A DNA stretch of 64,000 nt from an uncultured Pelagibacteraceae bacterium (lineage in GTDB: Bacteria; Pseudomonadota; Alphaproteobacteria; Pelagibacterales; Pelagibacteraceae), in assembly GCA_902566705.1 (NCBI GenBank), contig CACFJT010000002.1, positions 62,001 through 126,000 on the forward strand, in the 5' to 3' direction. Under the pieces are notes generated by a model that did not search any database, was not told the DNA's origin, and saw only the letters and a program-made list of their open reading frames with translations. This document shows, in pieces, positions 48,745 to 57,362 of the stretch. The first letter of the stretch is position 1; each line of letters begins with the position of its first letter. Made by a program: the position numbers and the translations under genes.

Positions 48745-49056
48745 AACTTAAGGGGAAATCTCAGTTAGAACTATTTAAAAAAATTTGCAACAAGTTAATA
48801 AAAAAAACAAAAAAAAAATAAAATCTATGATTGTGATTTATATTTTCAAATATAATTTAAATTTAAAAATCAATTTAAAATTATAAATTGAATCAAATAT
48901 AGATTGAATCAATAAATTGATTAGAGTAATATTAAATCAAACATAGATTGAATGACAATAATTCAAATATTTACTAAGTCTAAATATAGTAACTTAATAC
49001 AAAACTTAAATATATAATGTAGATATCAGAAGTTGTTAAAAAAATTAAATTAACGT
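48745..49056. other. Gene-free AT-rich region upstream of dnaA, candidate oriC
   Basis: The 312 bp between rpsT and dnaA, both on the minus strand, hold no plausible gene. They are extremely AT-rich, with runs of A near 48806-48832. A direct repeat occurs at 48891-48912 and 48935-48956 (19 of 22 bases identical, 44 bp apart), built on AATCAAAYATAGATTGAAT. A third partial copy (AAATTGAATCAA) immediately precedes the first. No perfect TTATCCACA DnaA box is visible. It could be the origin with diverged boxes, or simply the dnaA promoter region. Confidence 0.4.
48891..48956. repeat. Two 22-bp direct repeats (iteron-like)
   Basis: Copies lie at 48891-48912 and 48935-48956 and differ at three positions. 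The period of 44 bp is close to four helical turns, which would place bound proteins on the same face. The core ATAGATTGAAT is shared exactly. Confidence 0.6.
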
Positions 49057-49317
49057 TTAGATTGCAGCAATTTTTTTTGTAATTCTAGAAACATTTCTAG
49101 AAGCATTTTGTTTTTTTATTATTCCTGTTTTTGCAATTTTCATCAACTCAGAGTTTAACTTTGGTAAAAATTTAAGAGCTTCATCTTTCTTTTTACTATC
49201 AATTAAAACGTTCATTTTCTTAAGAGCGTTTTTAAACCTGCTCTTTCTAGCTTTATTTACCGCTGTTTGTTTAGAAATTCTTCTAATTCTCTTAATTGCT
49301 GATTTTGTGTTTGCCAT
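49057..49317 (-). CDS. rpsT: 30S ribosomal protein bS20
   Basis: A basic protein of 86 residues starting MANTKSAIKRIRR, the conserved bS20 start, from ATG 49317. The frame is open further upstream (to 49389) but that extension would run into mutM and does not resemble bS20. It contains NKARKSRFKNALKK and ends NASRNVSRITKKIAAI. It binds 16S rRNA near its 5' domain. It comes after mutM on the same strand. Confidence 0.96.
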   Translation of the reverse strand: MANTKSAIKRIRRISKQTAVNKARKSRFKNALKKMNVLIDSKKKDEALKFLPKLNSELMKIAKTGIIKKQNASRNVSRITKKIAAI

Positions 49318-49367
49318 CTGCGCAGGGGTATAGCTTGAGAATTTAAAGTGGTCAACTAAATATTTAA

Positions 49368-50231
49368 CTATTTTTGACAAGAAATACAAAAAAAAGTTGA
49401 TCTATTTGATGTAATTTTTTTTTTTATAATACCCTTGCACTGCGTACGCTTGCAACCAGTACCGTCTTGCTGATAAACTTTAAATTCTTTTTGAAAGTTA
49501 CCTTTGTTACCTGAAATATCTTTAAAATCTCTTATACTTGAACCTCCCTTATTAATTGCCTGTTGAAGTATTTTCTTAGAATTTAAAATAATATTTAAAC
49601 ACTCTTTTTTGTTAAGTTTTTTTGCCTTTTTAAATGGATTTATTTTACTAGCGAAAAGAATTTCACTTGCATAAATATTACCTATTCCAGAAACAAATCT
49701 CTGATCAAGTAAGAAACTTTTTATATCCTTATTTTTTTTCTTAAAATAATTAACTACATAATTTAAGTTAAATTTGTCACTAAAAGGTTCAGGTCCCATT
49801 GATTTAAATTTTCGCTTTAGATCTTGATAATTTTTAACTATTTCAAAAAATCCAAAACGTCTTGGATCATTATAAATTACTTTCAAGCTATCAAATACAA
49901 ACTCTGCATGATTGTGTTTTTTAGGTAAAAAAGGTGAATGATAAAAACTAGTATTCGTAAATATTAGAGGCTTTTTCTTATCAAGAATATGAATTGTTCC
50001 TGACATTCCTAAATGGATTAAACAATAATCTTCATTTTGAAAATGGATAATCAAATATTTAGAAAATCTACTGACTTTAATTATTTTTTTATTTTTAAGA
50101 AAACTTTCAAAATCACTTGGTATTTTAAACCTTAAATTCCTGTTTCTGATTATTACTTTTTTTATGCTTTTTTTTTTGATCTTTTTATGAAGGGATTGTC
50201 TAACAATTTCTACTTCTGGTAATTCTGGCAT
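49368..50231 (-). CDS. mutM: Formamidopyrimidine-DNA glycosylase
   Basis: A protein of 287 residues starting (M)PELPEVE, with catalytic Pro2 and Glu3 after Met removal. It has a helix-two-turn-helix DNA-binding region (LLDQRFVSGIGNIYASE) and a C-terminal zinc finger with cysteines in CKRTQC and CISC. It removes 8-oxoguanine and other oxidised purines from DNA. It is divergent from ubiE (29 bp) and upstream of rpsT on the same strand. Confidence 0.95.
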   Translation of the reverse strand: MPELPEVEIVRQSLHKKIKKKSIKKVIIRNRNLRFKIPSDFESFLKNKKIIKVSRFSKYLIIHFQNEDYCLIHLGMSGTIHILDKKKPLIFTNTSFYHSPFLPKKHNHAEFVFDSLKVIYNDPRRFGFFEIVKNYQDLKRKFKSMGPEPFSDKFNLNYVVNYFKKKNKDIKSFLLDQRFVSGIGNIYASEILFASKINPFKKAKKLNKKECLNIILNSKKILQQAINKGGSSIRDFKDISGNKGNFQKEFKVYQQDGTGCKRTQCKGIIKKKITSNRSTFFCISCQK

Positions 50232-50260
50232 TTGATACTATATTCAATATATATTTTTTT

Positions 50261-50965
50261 ATGCAACAAAATCTTCAAAATAAAAAAGGACTTGTAGAAA
50301 ATGTTTTTAATCAAGTCTACAACAAATATGACTTGATGAATGACTTTATGTCTATGGGTGTACATAGATATTGGAAAAAAAGTTTAATCAATATGTTGAA
50401 TCCAAGAGTGAATAGAAAATTAATTGATGTTGCGTGTGGGACGGGGGATGTTGGAAAGTTATTTTTAGATAGCACAAATAAAAAGGCTGAAATTACTTGT
50501 GTAGACCCTAATAAAGGAATGGTTAGTCAAGGAAAGCAAAAATTATCTAATTACAAAAATGTAAAATGGGTTATTTCTCCAGCAGAAAAATTACCAATAA
50601 CAGACAATTCATTTGATTATTACACTATTAGCTTTGGGCTCAGAAATACAAAAAATTTAAATAAAGCACTTTCAGAAGCCTATAGAGTTTTAAAGCCTGG
50701 TGGACGCTATCTGTGTCTGGAATTTTCTAAGATTCAAAATTCAAATCTTGATTTTGTATATAAAAATTATTCAAAACTTATTCCTATTATTGGTCAGTTT
50801 GTAGTTGGAGAAAAAGAACCTTACGAATACTTAATCAAAAGTATTGAACAATTTATTAATCAAGATGAATTAATAGAGTTGATGGAAAAAAATAATTTTC
50901 ACAAATGTTCTTATAGAAATCTTTCTGGTGGTATTGTTTCAATTCATAGTGGTTGGAAAATTTAA
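50261..50965 (+). CDS. ubiE: Ubiquinone/menaquinone methyltransferase UbiE
   Basis: A SAM-dependent methyltransferase of 234 residues. It has YDLMNDFMSMGVHRYWK, the SAM-binding glycine motif DVACGTGDVG, SPAEKLPITDNSFDYYTISFGLRN and YRVLKPGGRYLCLEFS, all standard for UbiE. It methylates the C-2 position of the quinone ring. Its TAA overlaps the ATG of ubiB by one base. Confidence 0.96.
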   Translation: MQQNLQNKKGLVENVFNQVYNKYDLMNDFMSMGVHRYWKKSLINMLNPRVNRKLIDVACGTGDVGKLFLDSTNKKAEITCVDPNKGMVSQGKQKLSNYKNVKWVISPAEKLPITDNSFDYYTISFGLRNTKNLNKALSEAYRVLKPGGRYLCLEFSKIQNSNLDFVYKNYSKLIPIIGQFVVGEKEPYEYLIKSIEQFINQDELIELMEKNNFHKCSYRNLSGGIVSIHSGWKI

Positions 50966-52533
50966 TGATTAAAAAACTTATTACTTTATTTAAATTAGGA
51001 AGAAAAATTGCAAAATCAGATATTTTAAAAATTGCATCAAAATTTAAAAAACCTCCTTTAGCTGTAACAATATTATTTCGAATTTTATCTATTTCATTTG
51101 AAAAAAAGGAACAAAGTAATTTAATTGAGGATGATGGTGAAAGACTATCTAGGTCATTAGAATCTATGGGTACAACTTTCATCAAACTTGGTCAATTTCT
51201 TGCTACTAGACCAGATATAATTGGAGAAGAATTATCTTTAAAGCTAGAAAAACTTCAAGATCGATTACCCCCTTTTTCAATTCATGAAGCAAAAGAAATT
51301 ATTAAAGAAGATCTTGGAGTTGATGCATTTAATTCAATAATTGATTTAAGTGAACCAGTTGCTGCTGCATCAATTGCACAAGTTCATAAAGCAAAAATAA
51401 ATGATAATGGAACAATTAAAGATGTAGCAATAAAAATTTTAAGACCAAATATAAAAAAAATATTCAATGAAGAAATAGATGCAATGATGTTATTTGCATT
51501 TATTATTGAGTCATTTGTAAAAAAAACAAAAAGATTAAAACTTGTTGAAGTTGTTTTTTTACTCAAAGAAATAACTAATCTTGAAATGGATTTAAGATTC
51601 GAAGCTGCTGCGGCTAATGAATATGCTGAAAACACTAAAAATGATGCTGGATTTAAAGTTCCTGAAATTTATTGGAATTTTACTAGTGAAAATGTAATGA
51701 CCTTGGATTGGATAGATGGAATTTCAATAAGAGAAGCTGAGGAGCTAAAGAAAAGAAATTTAGATACTAATAAAATAGCTGAAGATATTATCCAGCATTT
51801 TTTAAGACATGCTGTAAGAGATGGTTTTTTTCATGCAGATATGCATCAAGGAAATATTTTTATTGATAATAGTGGCCAAATTGTACCTATAGATTTTGGA
51901 ATTATGGGTAGGTTAGACAAACTTAGTAAAAGGTTTTTAGCAGAAATTTTATTTGGATTTATTCAAAGAGATTATCGTAAAGTAGCTGAAGTTCATTTAG
52001 TGGCTGGATTAGTTCCAAAAGAAGTACCAATCGATGATCTATCTCAAGCTTTGAGATCAATTGGTGAGCCTATATTTGGTCAGGAAGTAAAAGATATTTC
52101 GGGAGGTAAATTACTCAAACAATTGTTTGATGTAACAGAAAAGTTTAATATGCAAACTCAACCTCAATTATTAATGTTGCAAAAAACTATGGTTGTTGTT
52201 GAAGGTGTAGCAAGAAAGTTAAATCCAAACACAAATATTTGGACAACTTCAAAGCCTGTACTAGAAAATTGGCTTAAAGAAACCAAAGATCCAATTAATA
52301 ATTTAAATGAAACTTTAAAAAATACATCTGAAGTGATTAAACGTTTACCAGAATTTCCTGAGATTATGGATAAAGCAAATCAAGCATTAACGTTTTTAGC
52401 TAGTGGTCAAATTCCACAAAATTCAAATTCTTACACCGCTCTGAATGATAAGAAATCAGAAATGATAGCATTTAGAAATCAATCTATTATTGGTTTATTA
52501 CTTCTTGTAATTTTTGGCCTTATAGTATTTTAA
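50965..52533 (+). CDS. ubiB: UbiB/ADCK-type atypical kinase-like ATPase
   Basis: The protein has 522 residues from ATG 50965 (the TAATG overlap with ubiE decides the start). UbiB/ADCK motifs are the KxGQ-type helix FIKLGQFLATRPDI (about 77-90), the alanine-rich nucleotide loop AAASIAQVHKA, DGFFHADMHQGNIF as catalytic loop and DFGIMGRL as metal motif. One or two membrane helices lie at the C-terminus (502-522). It is needed for ubiquinone synthesis as an ATPase of the coenzyme Q complex rather than a typical protein kinase. Confidence 0.94.
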   Translation: MIKKLITLFKLGRKIAKSDILKIASKFKKPPLAVTILFRILSISFEKKEQSNLIEDDGERLSRSLESMGTTFIKLGQFLATRPDIIGEELSLKLEKLQDRLPPFSIHEAKEIIKEDLGVDAFNSIIDLSEPVAAASIAQVHKAKINDNGTIKDVAIKILRPNIKKIFNEEIDAMMLFAFIIESFVKKTKRLKLVEVVFLLKEITNLEMDLRFEAAAANEYAENTKNDAGFKVPEIYWNFTSENVMTLDWIDGISIREAEELKKRNLDTNKIAEDIIQHFLRHAVRDGFFHADMHQGNIFIDNSGQIVPIDFGIMGRLDKLSKRFLAEILFGFIQRDYRKVAEVHLVAGLVPKEVPIDDLSQALRSIGEPIFGQEVKDISGGKLLKQLFDVTEKFNMQTQPQLLMLQKTMVVVEGVARKLNPNTNIWTTSKPVLENWLKETKDPINNLNETLKNTSEVIKRLPEFPEIMDKANQALTFLASGQIPQNSNSYTALNDKKSEMIAFRNQSIIGLLLLVIFGLIVF

Positions 52534-52541
52534 TTCTGCAG

Positions 52542-53747
52542 ATGAAAAATTTGTTAAATAAAAAAATACTATTTATTATCTGTGGAGGAATATCTGCTTA
52601 TAAAAGTCTTGAAACAATTAGGCTTTTTAAAAAGAATGGTGCAGAAATAAAGACAATTCTCACAACAAGTGCAAAAGAGTTTGTAACTCCACTTTCAATA
52701 ACATCACTTTCTCAAGGTAAAGTTTATAGTGATTTATTTAGTGTAGAAAATGAAGCTGAAATGGATCATATTTCACTCTCAAGATGGGCAGATATAATTG
52801 TAATTGCACCTGCAACGGCAAATACAATTTCGAAACTGGCTCAAGGAACAACTGATGATTTGGCATCCAATGTTGTTTTGGCATCAGATAAAGACATTAT
52901 TTTAGCACCAGCAATGAATGTAAGAATGTGGGAGCATCCAACTACTAAAACAAATATAAAAAAATTAATAGGGTTTGGATATAAACTAATAGGTCCAGAG
53001 GTTGGTGATATGGCATGTGGTGAATATGGAGAGGGTAAAATGTCAGACCCATCAGTAATTGCTGAAGAAGTTGATAAATATTTCTTAACTCAAAAAAATA
53101 ACAAAAAATTTAAAGCATTAGTTACAGCAGGTCCAACTAATGAGTACATAGATCCAGTTCGTTTTATTACAAATAAATCAAGTGGCAAACAAGGATATGA
53201 ATTAGCAAAATCATTATCCAAAAAAGGTTTTGATACAACATTAATATCAGGTCCAACTAATCTTGAAATAAATAAAGATATTAATCTTATAAAAGTTGAA
53301 ACAGCAGATGAAATGTTAGTTGCTACTCAAGAAAATTTACCTGTTGATGTAGCAATTTTTTCTGCTGCGGTAGCTGATTTTAAAATTAACAAAAAGTATG
53401 AAAATAAAATTAAAAAACAAGAGAACTTAAACTTAAATTTAGAAAAGAATGTAGATATACTTCATTATGTGTCTAACCATAACTCTATGAGACCTGAACT
53501 TGTCATTGGATTTGCAGCAGAAACTAATGAGATTGATAAAAATGCAGAGGAAAAATTAAATAAGAAAAGTTGTGACTGGATAATTTCTAATGATGTATCA
53601 AATAAAGATATAGGATTTAGTTCTGATTATAATGAAGTAACAATTCATTATAAAAACAAAGACGTTAAAAAAGAAAAACTTTCGTACAAAAAAAAATCTG
53701 GAATTTCTGATGAAATAGTTGATAGAATAATTGATCAATTAAATTAA
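52542..53747 (+). CDS. coaBC: Bifunctional CoaBC (phosphopantothenoylcysteine synthetase/decarboxylase)
   Basis: A protein of 401 residues. The N-terminal flavoprotein domain has GGISAYKSLE (about 15-24) and APAMNVRMWEHP, with the active-site cysteine segment MACGEYGEGKM. The C-terminal ligase domain starts near 186 with ALVTAGPTNEYIDPVRFITN and ISNDVS. It makes 4'-phosphopantetheine from 4'-phosphopantothenate on the way to CoA. Its stop overlaps the dut start (TAATG), a common bacterial pairing. Confidence 0.96.
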   Translation: MKNLLNKKILFIICGGISAYKSLETIRLFKKNGAEIKTILTTSAKEFVTPLSITSLSQGKVYSDLFSVENEAEMDHISLSRWADIIVIAPATANTISKLAQGTTDDLASNVVLASDKDIILAPAMNVRMWEHPTTKTNIKKLIGFGYKLIGPEVGDMACGEYGEGKMSDPSVIAEEVDKYFLTQKNNKKFKALVTAGPTNEYIDPVRFITNKSSGKQGYELAKSLSKKGFDTTLISGPTNLEINKDINLIKVETADEMLVATQENLPVDVAIFSAAVADFKINKKYENKIKKQENLNLNLEKNVDILHYVSNHNSMRPELVIGFAAETNEIDKNAEEKLNKKSCDWIISNDVSNKDIGFSSDYNEVTIHYKNKDVKKEKLSYKKKSGISDEIVDRIIDQLN

Positions 53748-54184
53748 TGGCAAAAGTTCTTATCAAAAAGTTAGACCCTGCGGTTGAATTACCCACTTAC
53801 AAAACAGAAGGTGCATCAGGTATGGATTTGATGGCATTATTAAAAGAACCTATTAATCTTAAACCAAACTCATCATGCTTAGTACCAACAGGGCTTGCTA
53901 TTGCATTTTCAAGTGATTTCGAAATCCAAATAAGACCAAGATCTGGTTTAGCTGCAAAAAACAATATTAGTGTTTTAAATACACCTGGAACAATTGATAG
54001 TGATTACAGGGGAGAAATAAAAGTAATCCTTTTTAATCACGGAAAAAGTGATTTTTTAATAAATAATAAGGATAGAATAGCTCAAATGATTTTAACTCCT
54101 GTAATTAAAATAGATCTTGAGGAAACTGATAATCTACCAGAAACAATTAGAGGAGAAGGTGGGTTTGGCTCAACAGGAAAATGA
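53747..54184 (+). CDS. dut: dUTP diphosphatase
   Basis: A trimeric dUTPase of 145 residues with the five motifs: EGASGMDLMA (1), RPRSGLAAK (2), NTPGTIDSDYRGEIKV (3), DRIAQMIL (4) and GEGGFGSTGK (5, the C-terminal arm that closes over the substrate). It keeps dUTP out of DNA and supplies dUMP. It overlaps coaBC by 1 bp and the next gene by 4 bp. Confidence 0.97.
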   Translation: MAKVLIKKLDPAVELPTYKTEGASGMDLMALLKEPINLKPNSSCLVPTGLAIAFSSDFEIQIRPRSGLAAKNNISVLNTPGTIDSDYRGEIKVILFNHGKSDFLINNKDRIAQMILTPVIKIDLEETDNLPETIRGEGGFGSTGK

Positions 54185-54936
54185 GCAAAAATTTAAACAA
54201 AAAAGAAATAGAGAAATTCTCGAGGCAAATAATTCTTAAAAATATTGGTGCAACAGGTCAAAAAAAAATTTTATCTTCAAAAGTATTGATAGTTGGTATG
54301 GGTGGTCTAGGTTGCCCAGTAGCAGAATTTTTAACTAGATCGGGTATTGGTACACTTGGGATTGCAGATCGTGATACTGTAAGTCTCTCTAATATCCACA
54401 GACAAAGCCTGTATAATGAAAAAGATATAAATCAATCTAAAGTAAAGATTGCAAAAAAAAAATTAAATAAAATTAATCCAAAGACGAAAATAAATATTTT
54501 TAATTTAAAATTAAATAAAACTACATTTGAAAAAATTATTAAAAATTATGACTATATTGTTGATGGGACTGATAACTTTGAAAGTAAATTTTTAATAAAT
54601 GATTTAAGTCTAAAATATAAAAAATTTCTAGTTACTGGCGCTATAAGTAAGTTTGATGGTCACATTTTTACTTTTAATTTTACCAACAAAAAAGATCCTT
54701 GCTTGAGATGTTTTTATCAAGAAGAAACAATATCTGATGAAATTTTAAATTGTGAATATGAGGGAATTTTAGGAACCGTTGCAGGAATAATAGGTACGTT
54801 ACAAGCTAATGAAGTTTTAAAAAAAATATTAAATATTGGACAAAATTTAAATGGATACATTCTAATTCTAGATCTATTAAATTTAAATTTCAGAAAAGCA
54901 AAAATTAATAAAAGAAAAAAATGCTTATGCAAATAA
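54181..54936 (+). CDS. ThiF/MoeB/HesA-family adenylyltransferase
   Basis: An E1-like protein of 251 residues. The ATP-binding loop is VGMGGLGCPVAEFL (about 37-50), with DRDTVSLSNIHRQ and DGTDNFESKFLIND, the MoeB/ThiF activation motifs. It adenylates the C-terminus of a small sulfur carrier (MoaD- or ThiS-like). Zinc-site cysteines are CLRC (about 176-179), but the expected second CxxC appears only as CLC at the extreme C-terminus, so zinc binding may be altered. It follows dut with an ATGA overlap. MoeB or ThiF cannot be separated with confidence. Confidence 0.86.
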   Translation: MSKNLNKKEIEKFSRQIILKNIGATGQKKILSSKVLIVGMGGLGCPVAEFLTRSGIGTLGIADRDTVSLSNIHRQSLYNEKDINQSKVKIAKKKLNKINPKTKINIFNLKLNKTTFEKIIKNYDYIVDGTDNFESKFLINDLSLKYKKFLVTGAISKFDGHIFTFNFTNKKDPCLRCFYQEETISDEILNCEYEGILGTVAGIIGTLQANEVLKKILNIGQNLNGYILILDLLNLNFRKAKINKRKKCLCK

Positions 54937-55373
54937 TAAAAAAAATTTATATAGTATTTTTTTTGTTATTTTTTACTCACATTTCGTTTGCTAATGAAAT
55001 TTTTGTCTCGCTTAAAAAAAATAAAGTAAACGTTCGTTACGGACCAAGTTTTGAATCTGATATTAAATACGTTTATAAAAAAATAAATCTTCCATTAAAA
55101 CAAATCGATAAAAAAGAGAATTTCAGGCGGATTATAGATTTAAAAAATAACAGTGGGTGGATTCATATCTCTCAATTAAAAAAAAGTAATTCTGTAATAG
55201 CTACGAAAGATAAAGTTTTATTTAAAAGACCTACATCTTTTGCAAAACCAATTGCTCAAATAAAAGAGGGAAGATTATTAATTGTAGAAAAATGTGAACA
55301 AAATTGGTGTAAAATTATATCAGAAGAATTTGAAGGTTGGATCAAAACAGATAATATTTGGGGGCTAAATTAA
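54921..55373 (+). CDS. Exported bacterial SH3-domain protein
   Basis: A protein of 150 residues. The N-terminal signal peptide (about 1-24) ends in SFA-NE (a second in-frame start lies at 54927). Two SH3-like repeats follow: KVNVRYGPSFESDIKYV with SGWIHISQL, and VLFKRPTSFAKPIAQI with EGWIKTDNIWGLN. Such periplasmic SH3_4 domains often bind cell-wall peptides. It overlaps the E1-like gene by 16 bp and its stop shares TTAA with the convergent DUF3501 gene. Its function is otherwise unknown. Confidence 0.83.
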   Translation: MLMQIIKKIYIVFFLLFFTHISFANEIFVSLKKNKVNVRYGPSFESDIKYVYKKINLPLKQIDKKENFRRIIDLKNNSGWIHISQLKKSNSVIATKDKVLFKRPTSFAKPIAQIKEGRLLIVEKCEQNWCKIISEEFEGWIKTDNIWGLN

Positions 55374-55969
55374 CTAAAATCAGCAGATAAAGAGAGTATA
55401 TTTTCTTTAGATAGTTTTGTACTATGAGAATACTCTTTATGGTCAATTCCAAGCTCAATTTCTGAACTATTAGATTTAAATTTTTCTATTTGATCATCAG
55501 TAAAATTAAAATGAATAAACTGTACTGAAGAAGCTTTTCCTTCAGTAGAAGTTCTATCTACATCTTCTTCTGGAAGAGCTTTAATTTTCTCACTATTTAT
55601 GTTCATAAATACTGTTTCTTCTATTCCACCAACTTTTCCTAGAAACGCTGCCCTTGATATAGGATTGTCTATTTCAAACATTAAAGTTGCTGTTAGTTCT
55701 TTGCCGTTAGGTATTAAAGGATTGTACGCAGTTAACTCATCCTGAAGTTGTTCATCACCACCTTTTTCAATATATAGCATTTCTTGAACTTGAGCTAACA
55801 TTGTTTCATAACTTTCAAAATAAAAAGTAGCATAGGGCCCTAAAGCAACTCTTCTATTTTTTTTATAATCAACAATACTTTTTCTTAATTCACGTCTCTT
55901 TTCTATATAAACATCTAAAGGCATGATGTCTTCTTTTTGAATTTCTCTTTTTTCTCTAGGCATGATCAT
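55370..55969 (-). CDS. DUF3501 family protein
   Basis: A protein of 199 residues recognised by family features: an N-terminal REKREIQKEDIMPLDVY, the central YATFYFESYETMLAQVQEML and LTAYNPLIPNGKELTATLM. No cofactor motif or membrane segment is visible, and the function is unknown. The start at 55969 is supported by an ATGA overlap with the preceding Fe-S protein gene. The trio rubrerythrin, Hdr-like Fe-S protein and DUF3501 is a recurring bacterial neighbourhood, so it probably acts in the same redox process. Confidence 0.85.
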   Translation of the reverse strand: MIMPREKREIQKEDIMPLDVYIEKRRELRKSIVDYKKNRRVALGPYATFYFESYETMLAQVQEMLYIEKGGDEQLQDELTAYNPLIPNGKELTATLMFEIDNPISRAAFLGKVGGIEETVFMNINSEKIKALPEEDVDRTSTEGKASSVQFIHFNFTDDQIEKFKSNSSEIELGIDHKEYSHSTKLSKENILSLSADFS

Positions 55970-57297
55970 AAGTTATAACTTTTTGCTACCAATTCGATAG
56001 GATGTAGTGCCTCATCATTAGATATGTTTGTATCAACTTCTAACTGTTTTAAATGTTTACCAGCTAAAGGACAATCAGAAGCCATATACTTATTATTTTT
56101 AGTTTTTATTTGTCTAGCTGTAGGTCTTCCAACTTTATTCGCTAAATCGTGAGTTTCTTTCATTACTCCAAAAGTTCCACCATGACCTGCGCATCTTTCA
56201 ACTACATCAATTTTAATGTTTGGTATCAATTTTAACATATCTCTTGCTTTAATACCCATATTCTGTGCTCTAGCATGACAAGCATGATGCACGGTTACTC
56301 CTCCATCAATCTCATTTAATCCTTCTGTTAATCCCTCATTGTTTGCAATATCCACAACATACTCATCAATATCCATAACATTTGAAGATAATTTTTTAAT
56401 TTTTTCATCGTTTGGTAATAACAAGGGCCATTCGAATTTTAACATCAATCCACAACTAGCTGTTAAGGTTACTACTTTATATCCTTTATCAATCCATTCA
56501 ATTAAATCTTTAGAAACTTTTTTCGCTTGTTCAACAACTTTTGGCAGATCTGCTTGCTCTAAAAATGGCATCCCACAACAACCAGGATAAGCTTCTTGAA
56601 CCTCTACACCATTTTTTTTCAAAACTTTTAAAGCAGCAACACCCGTATTTTTTTTATTAAAATTTACAAAACAAGTTGAATAAATAACTACTTTTCTATC
56701 TTTAGAAGGTGTTGGATAATTTATCTTATCTTTATTTTTTTTAAAAAAATTAGAAAAAGTTTCTGAGTTATATTTTGGTAACTGAACTCTTTTATCTATT
56801 CCAGTAATTAGTTCTAAGATTTTTCTAATTAATTTATTTTTAATATTTGATGCCCAGTTAACTATTTTTGAGAACATAATACCAATTTTAGCGTTTCGAT
56901 CTATTTGAGCTAATTGTGTTGGTACGCTTGGTAATTTACCTAATTTTTTTTGAGCCGTTCTATATCGCAGCATTAAATGTGGAAAATCCAAATCAAAATC
57001 ATGAGGTGGAACATATGGGCATTTAGTCATAAAACACATATCGCACAAAGTGCATGCATCAACAACAGGAGCAAATTGATCACTAGATAAGCTTTCAACA
57101 TCTTCATTTTTAGACTCATCAATCATGTCAAATAGTTTAGGAAATGAATCGCAGAGATTAAAACATCTTCTGCATCCATGACAAATATCAAACACTCTTC
57201 TCATTTCAGCATCTAATTTTTCAGGATTTAAAAAATCAGGATGCTCAAAATCTATAGGATGTCGTATAGGTGCACCTAAACTTCCTTCTTTGCTCAT
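55966..57297 (-). CDS. GlpC/HdrD-like iron-sulfur protein with two CCG domains
   Basis: A protein of 443 residues. Two 4Fe-4S motifs lie near the N-terminus, CHGCRRCFNLC (about 39-49) and CTLCDMCFMTKCP (about 81-93). Two cysteine-rich CCG-type domains follow: one with PGCCGMPFLEQ (about 242-252), the other with HACHARAQNMG and ERCAGHGGTFG, where the usual CCG is CAG. It resembles the electron-transfer subunits of anaerobic glycerol-3-phosphate dehydrogenase and heterodisulfide reductase, but no partner flavoprotein is adjacent. Membrane anchoring is not evident. It is downstream of rubrerythrin and overlaps DUF3501, which suggests a common electron route. Confidence 0.88.
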   Translation of the reverse strand: MSKEGSLGAPIRHPIDFEHPDFLNPEKLDAEMRRVFDICHGCRRCFNLCDSFPKLFDMIDESKNEDVESLSSDQFAPVVDACTLCDMCFMTKCPYVPPHDFDLDFPHLMLRYRTAQKKLGKLPSVPTQLAQIDRNAKIGIMFSKIVNWASNIKNKLIRKILELITGIDKRVQLPKYNSETFSNFFKKNKDKINYPTPSKDRKVVIYSTCFVNFNKKNTGVAALKVLKKNGVEVQEAYPGCCGMPFLEQADLPKVVEQAKKVSKDLIEWIDKGYKVVTLTASCGLMLKFEWPLLLPNDEKIKKLSSNVMDIDEYVVDIANNEGLTEGLNEIDGGVTVHHACHARAQNMGIKARDMLKLIPNIKIDVVERCAGHGGTFGVMKETHDLANKVGRPTARQIKTKNNKYMASDCPLAGKHLKQLEVDTNISNDEALHPIELVAKSYNL

Positions 57298-57328
57298 ATA
57301 ATTAAGTTTTTTGAAATTCGAATTGTTT

Positions 57329-57353
57329 TTAGTGGGCGTTAGTCGCCCACTAA
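57329..57353. other. Strong stem-loop between rubrerythrin and the Fe-S protein gene
   Basis: The arms TTAGTGGGCG and CGCCCACTAA are perfect 10-bp complements around a 5-nt loop. It is unusually GC-rich for this window, in the 65-bp spacer between two minus-strand genes. No U-run follows on the minus strand, so it does not look like a classical terminator. It may protect the 3' end of rubrerythrin mRNA or attenuate read-through, giving more rubrerythrin than Fe-S protein. Confidence 0.7.
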
Positions 57354-57362
57354 GAAATTTGA

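Noticed and set aside
48745-49056. Classical DnaA boxes (TTATCCACA) in the dnaA upstream region
   Set aside because: I searched by eye on both strands and found no perfect match and no convincing cluster of near matches. Only the unrelated 22-bp repeats stand out.
49318-49389. Upstream extension of rpsT
   Set aside because: bS20 begins MANTKS at 49317; the extension overlaps mutM and has no bS20 similarity.
57329-57353. Stem-loop considered as an intrinsic terminator
   Set aside because: No U-run follows it on either strand in the right direction, so I list it as an mRNA-processing or attenuator candidate instead.
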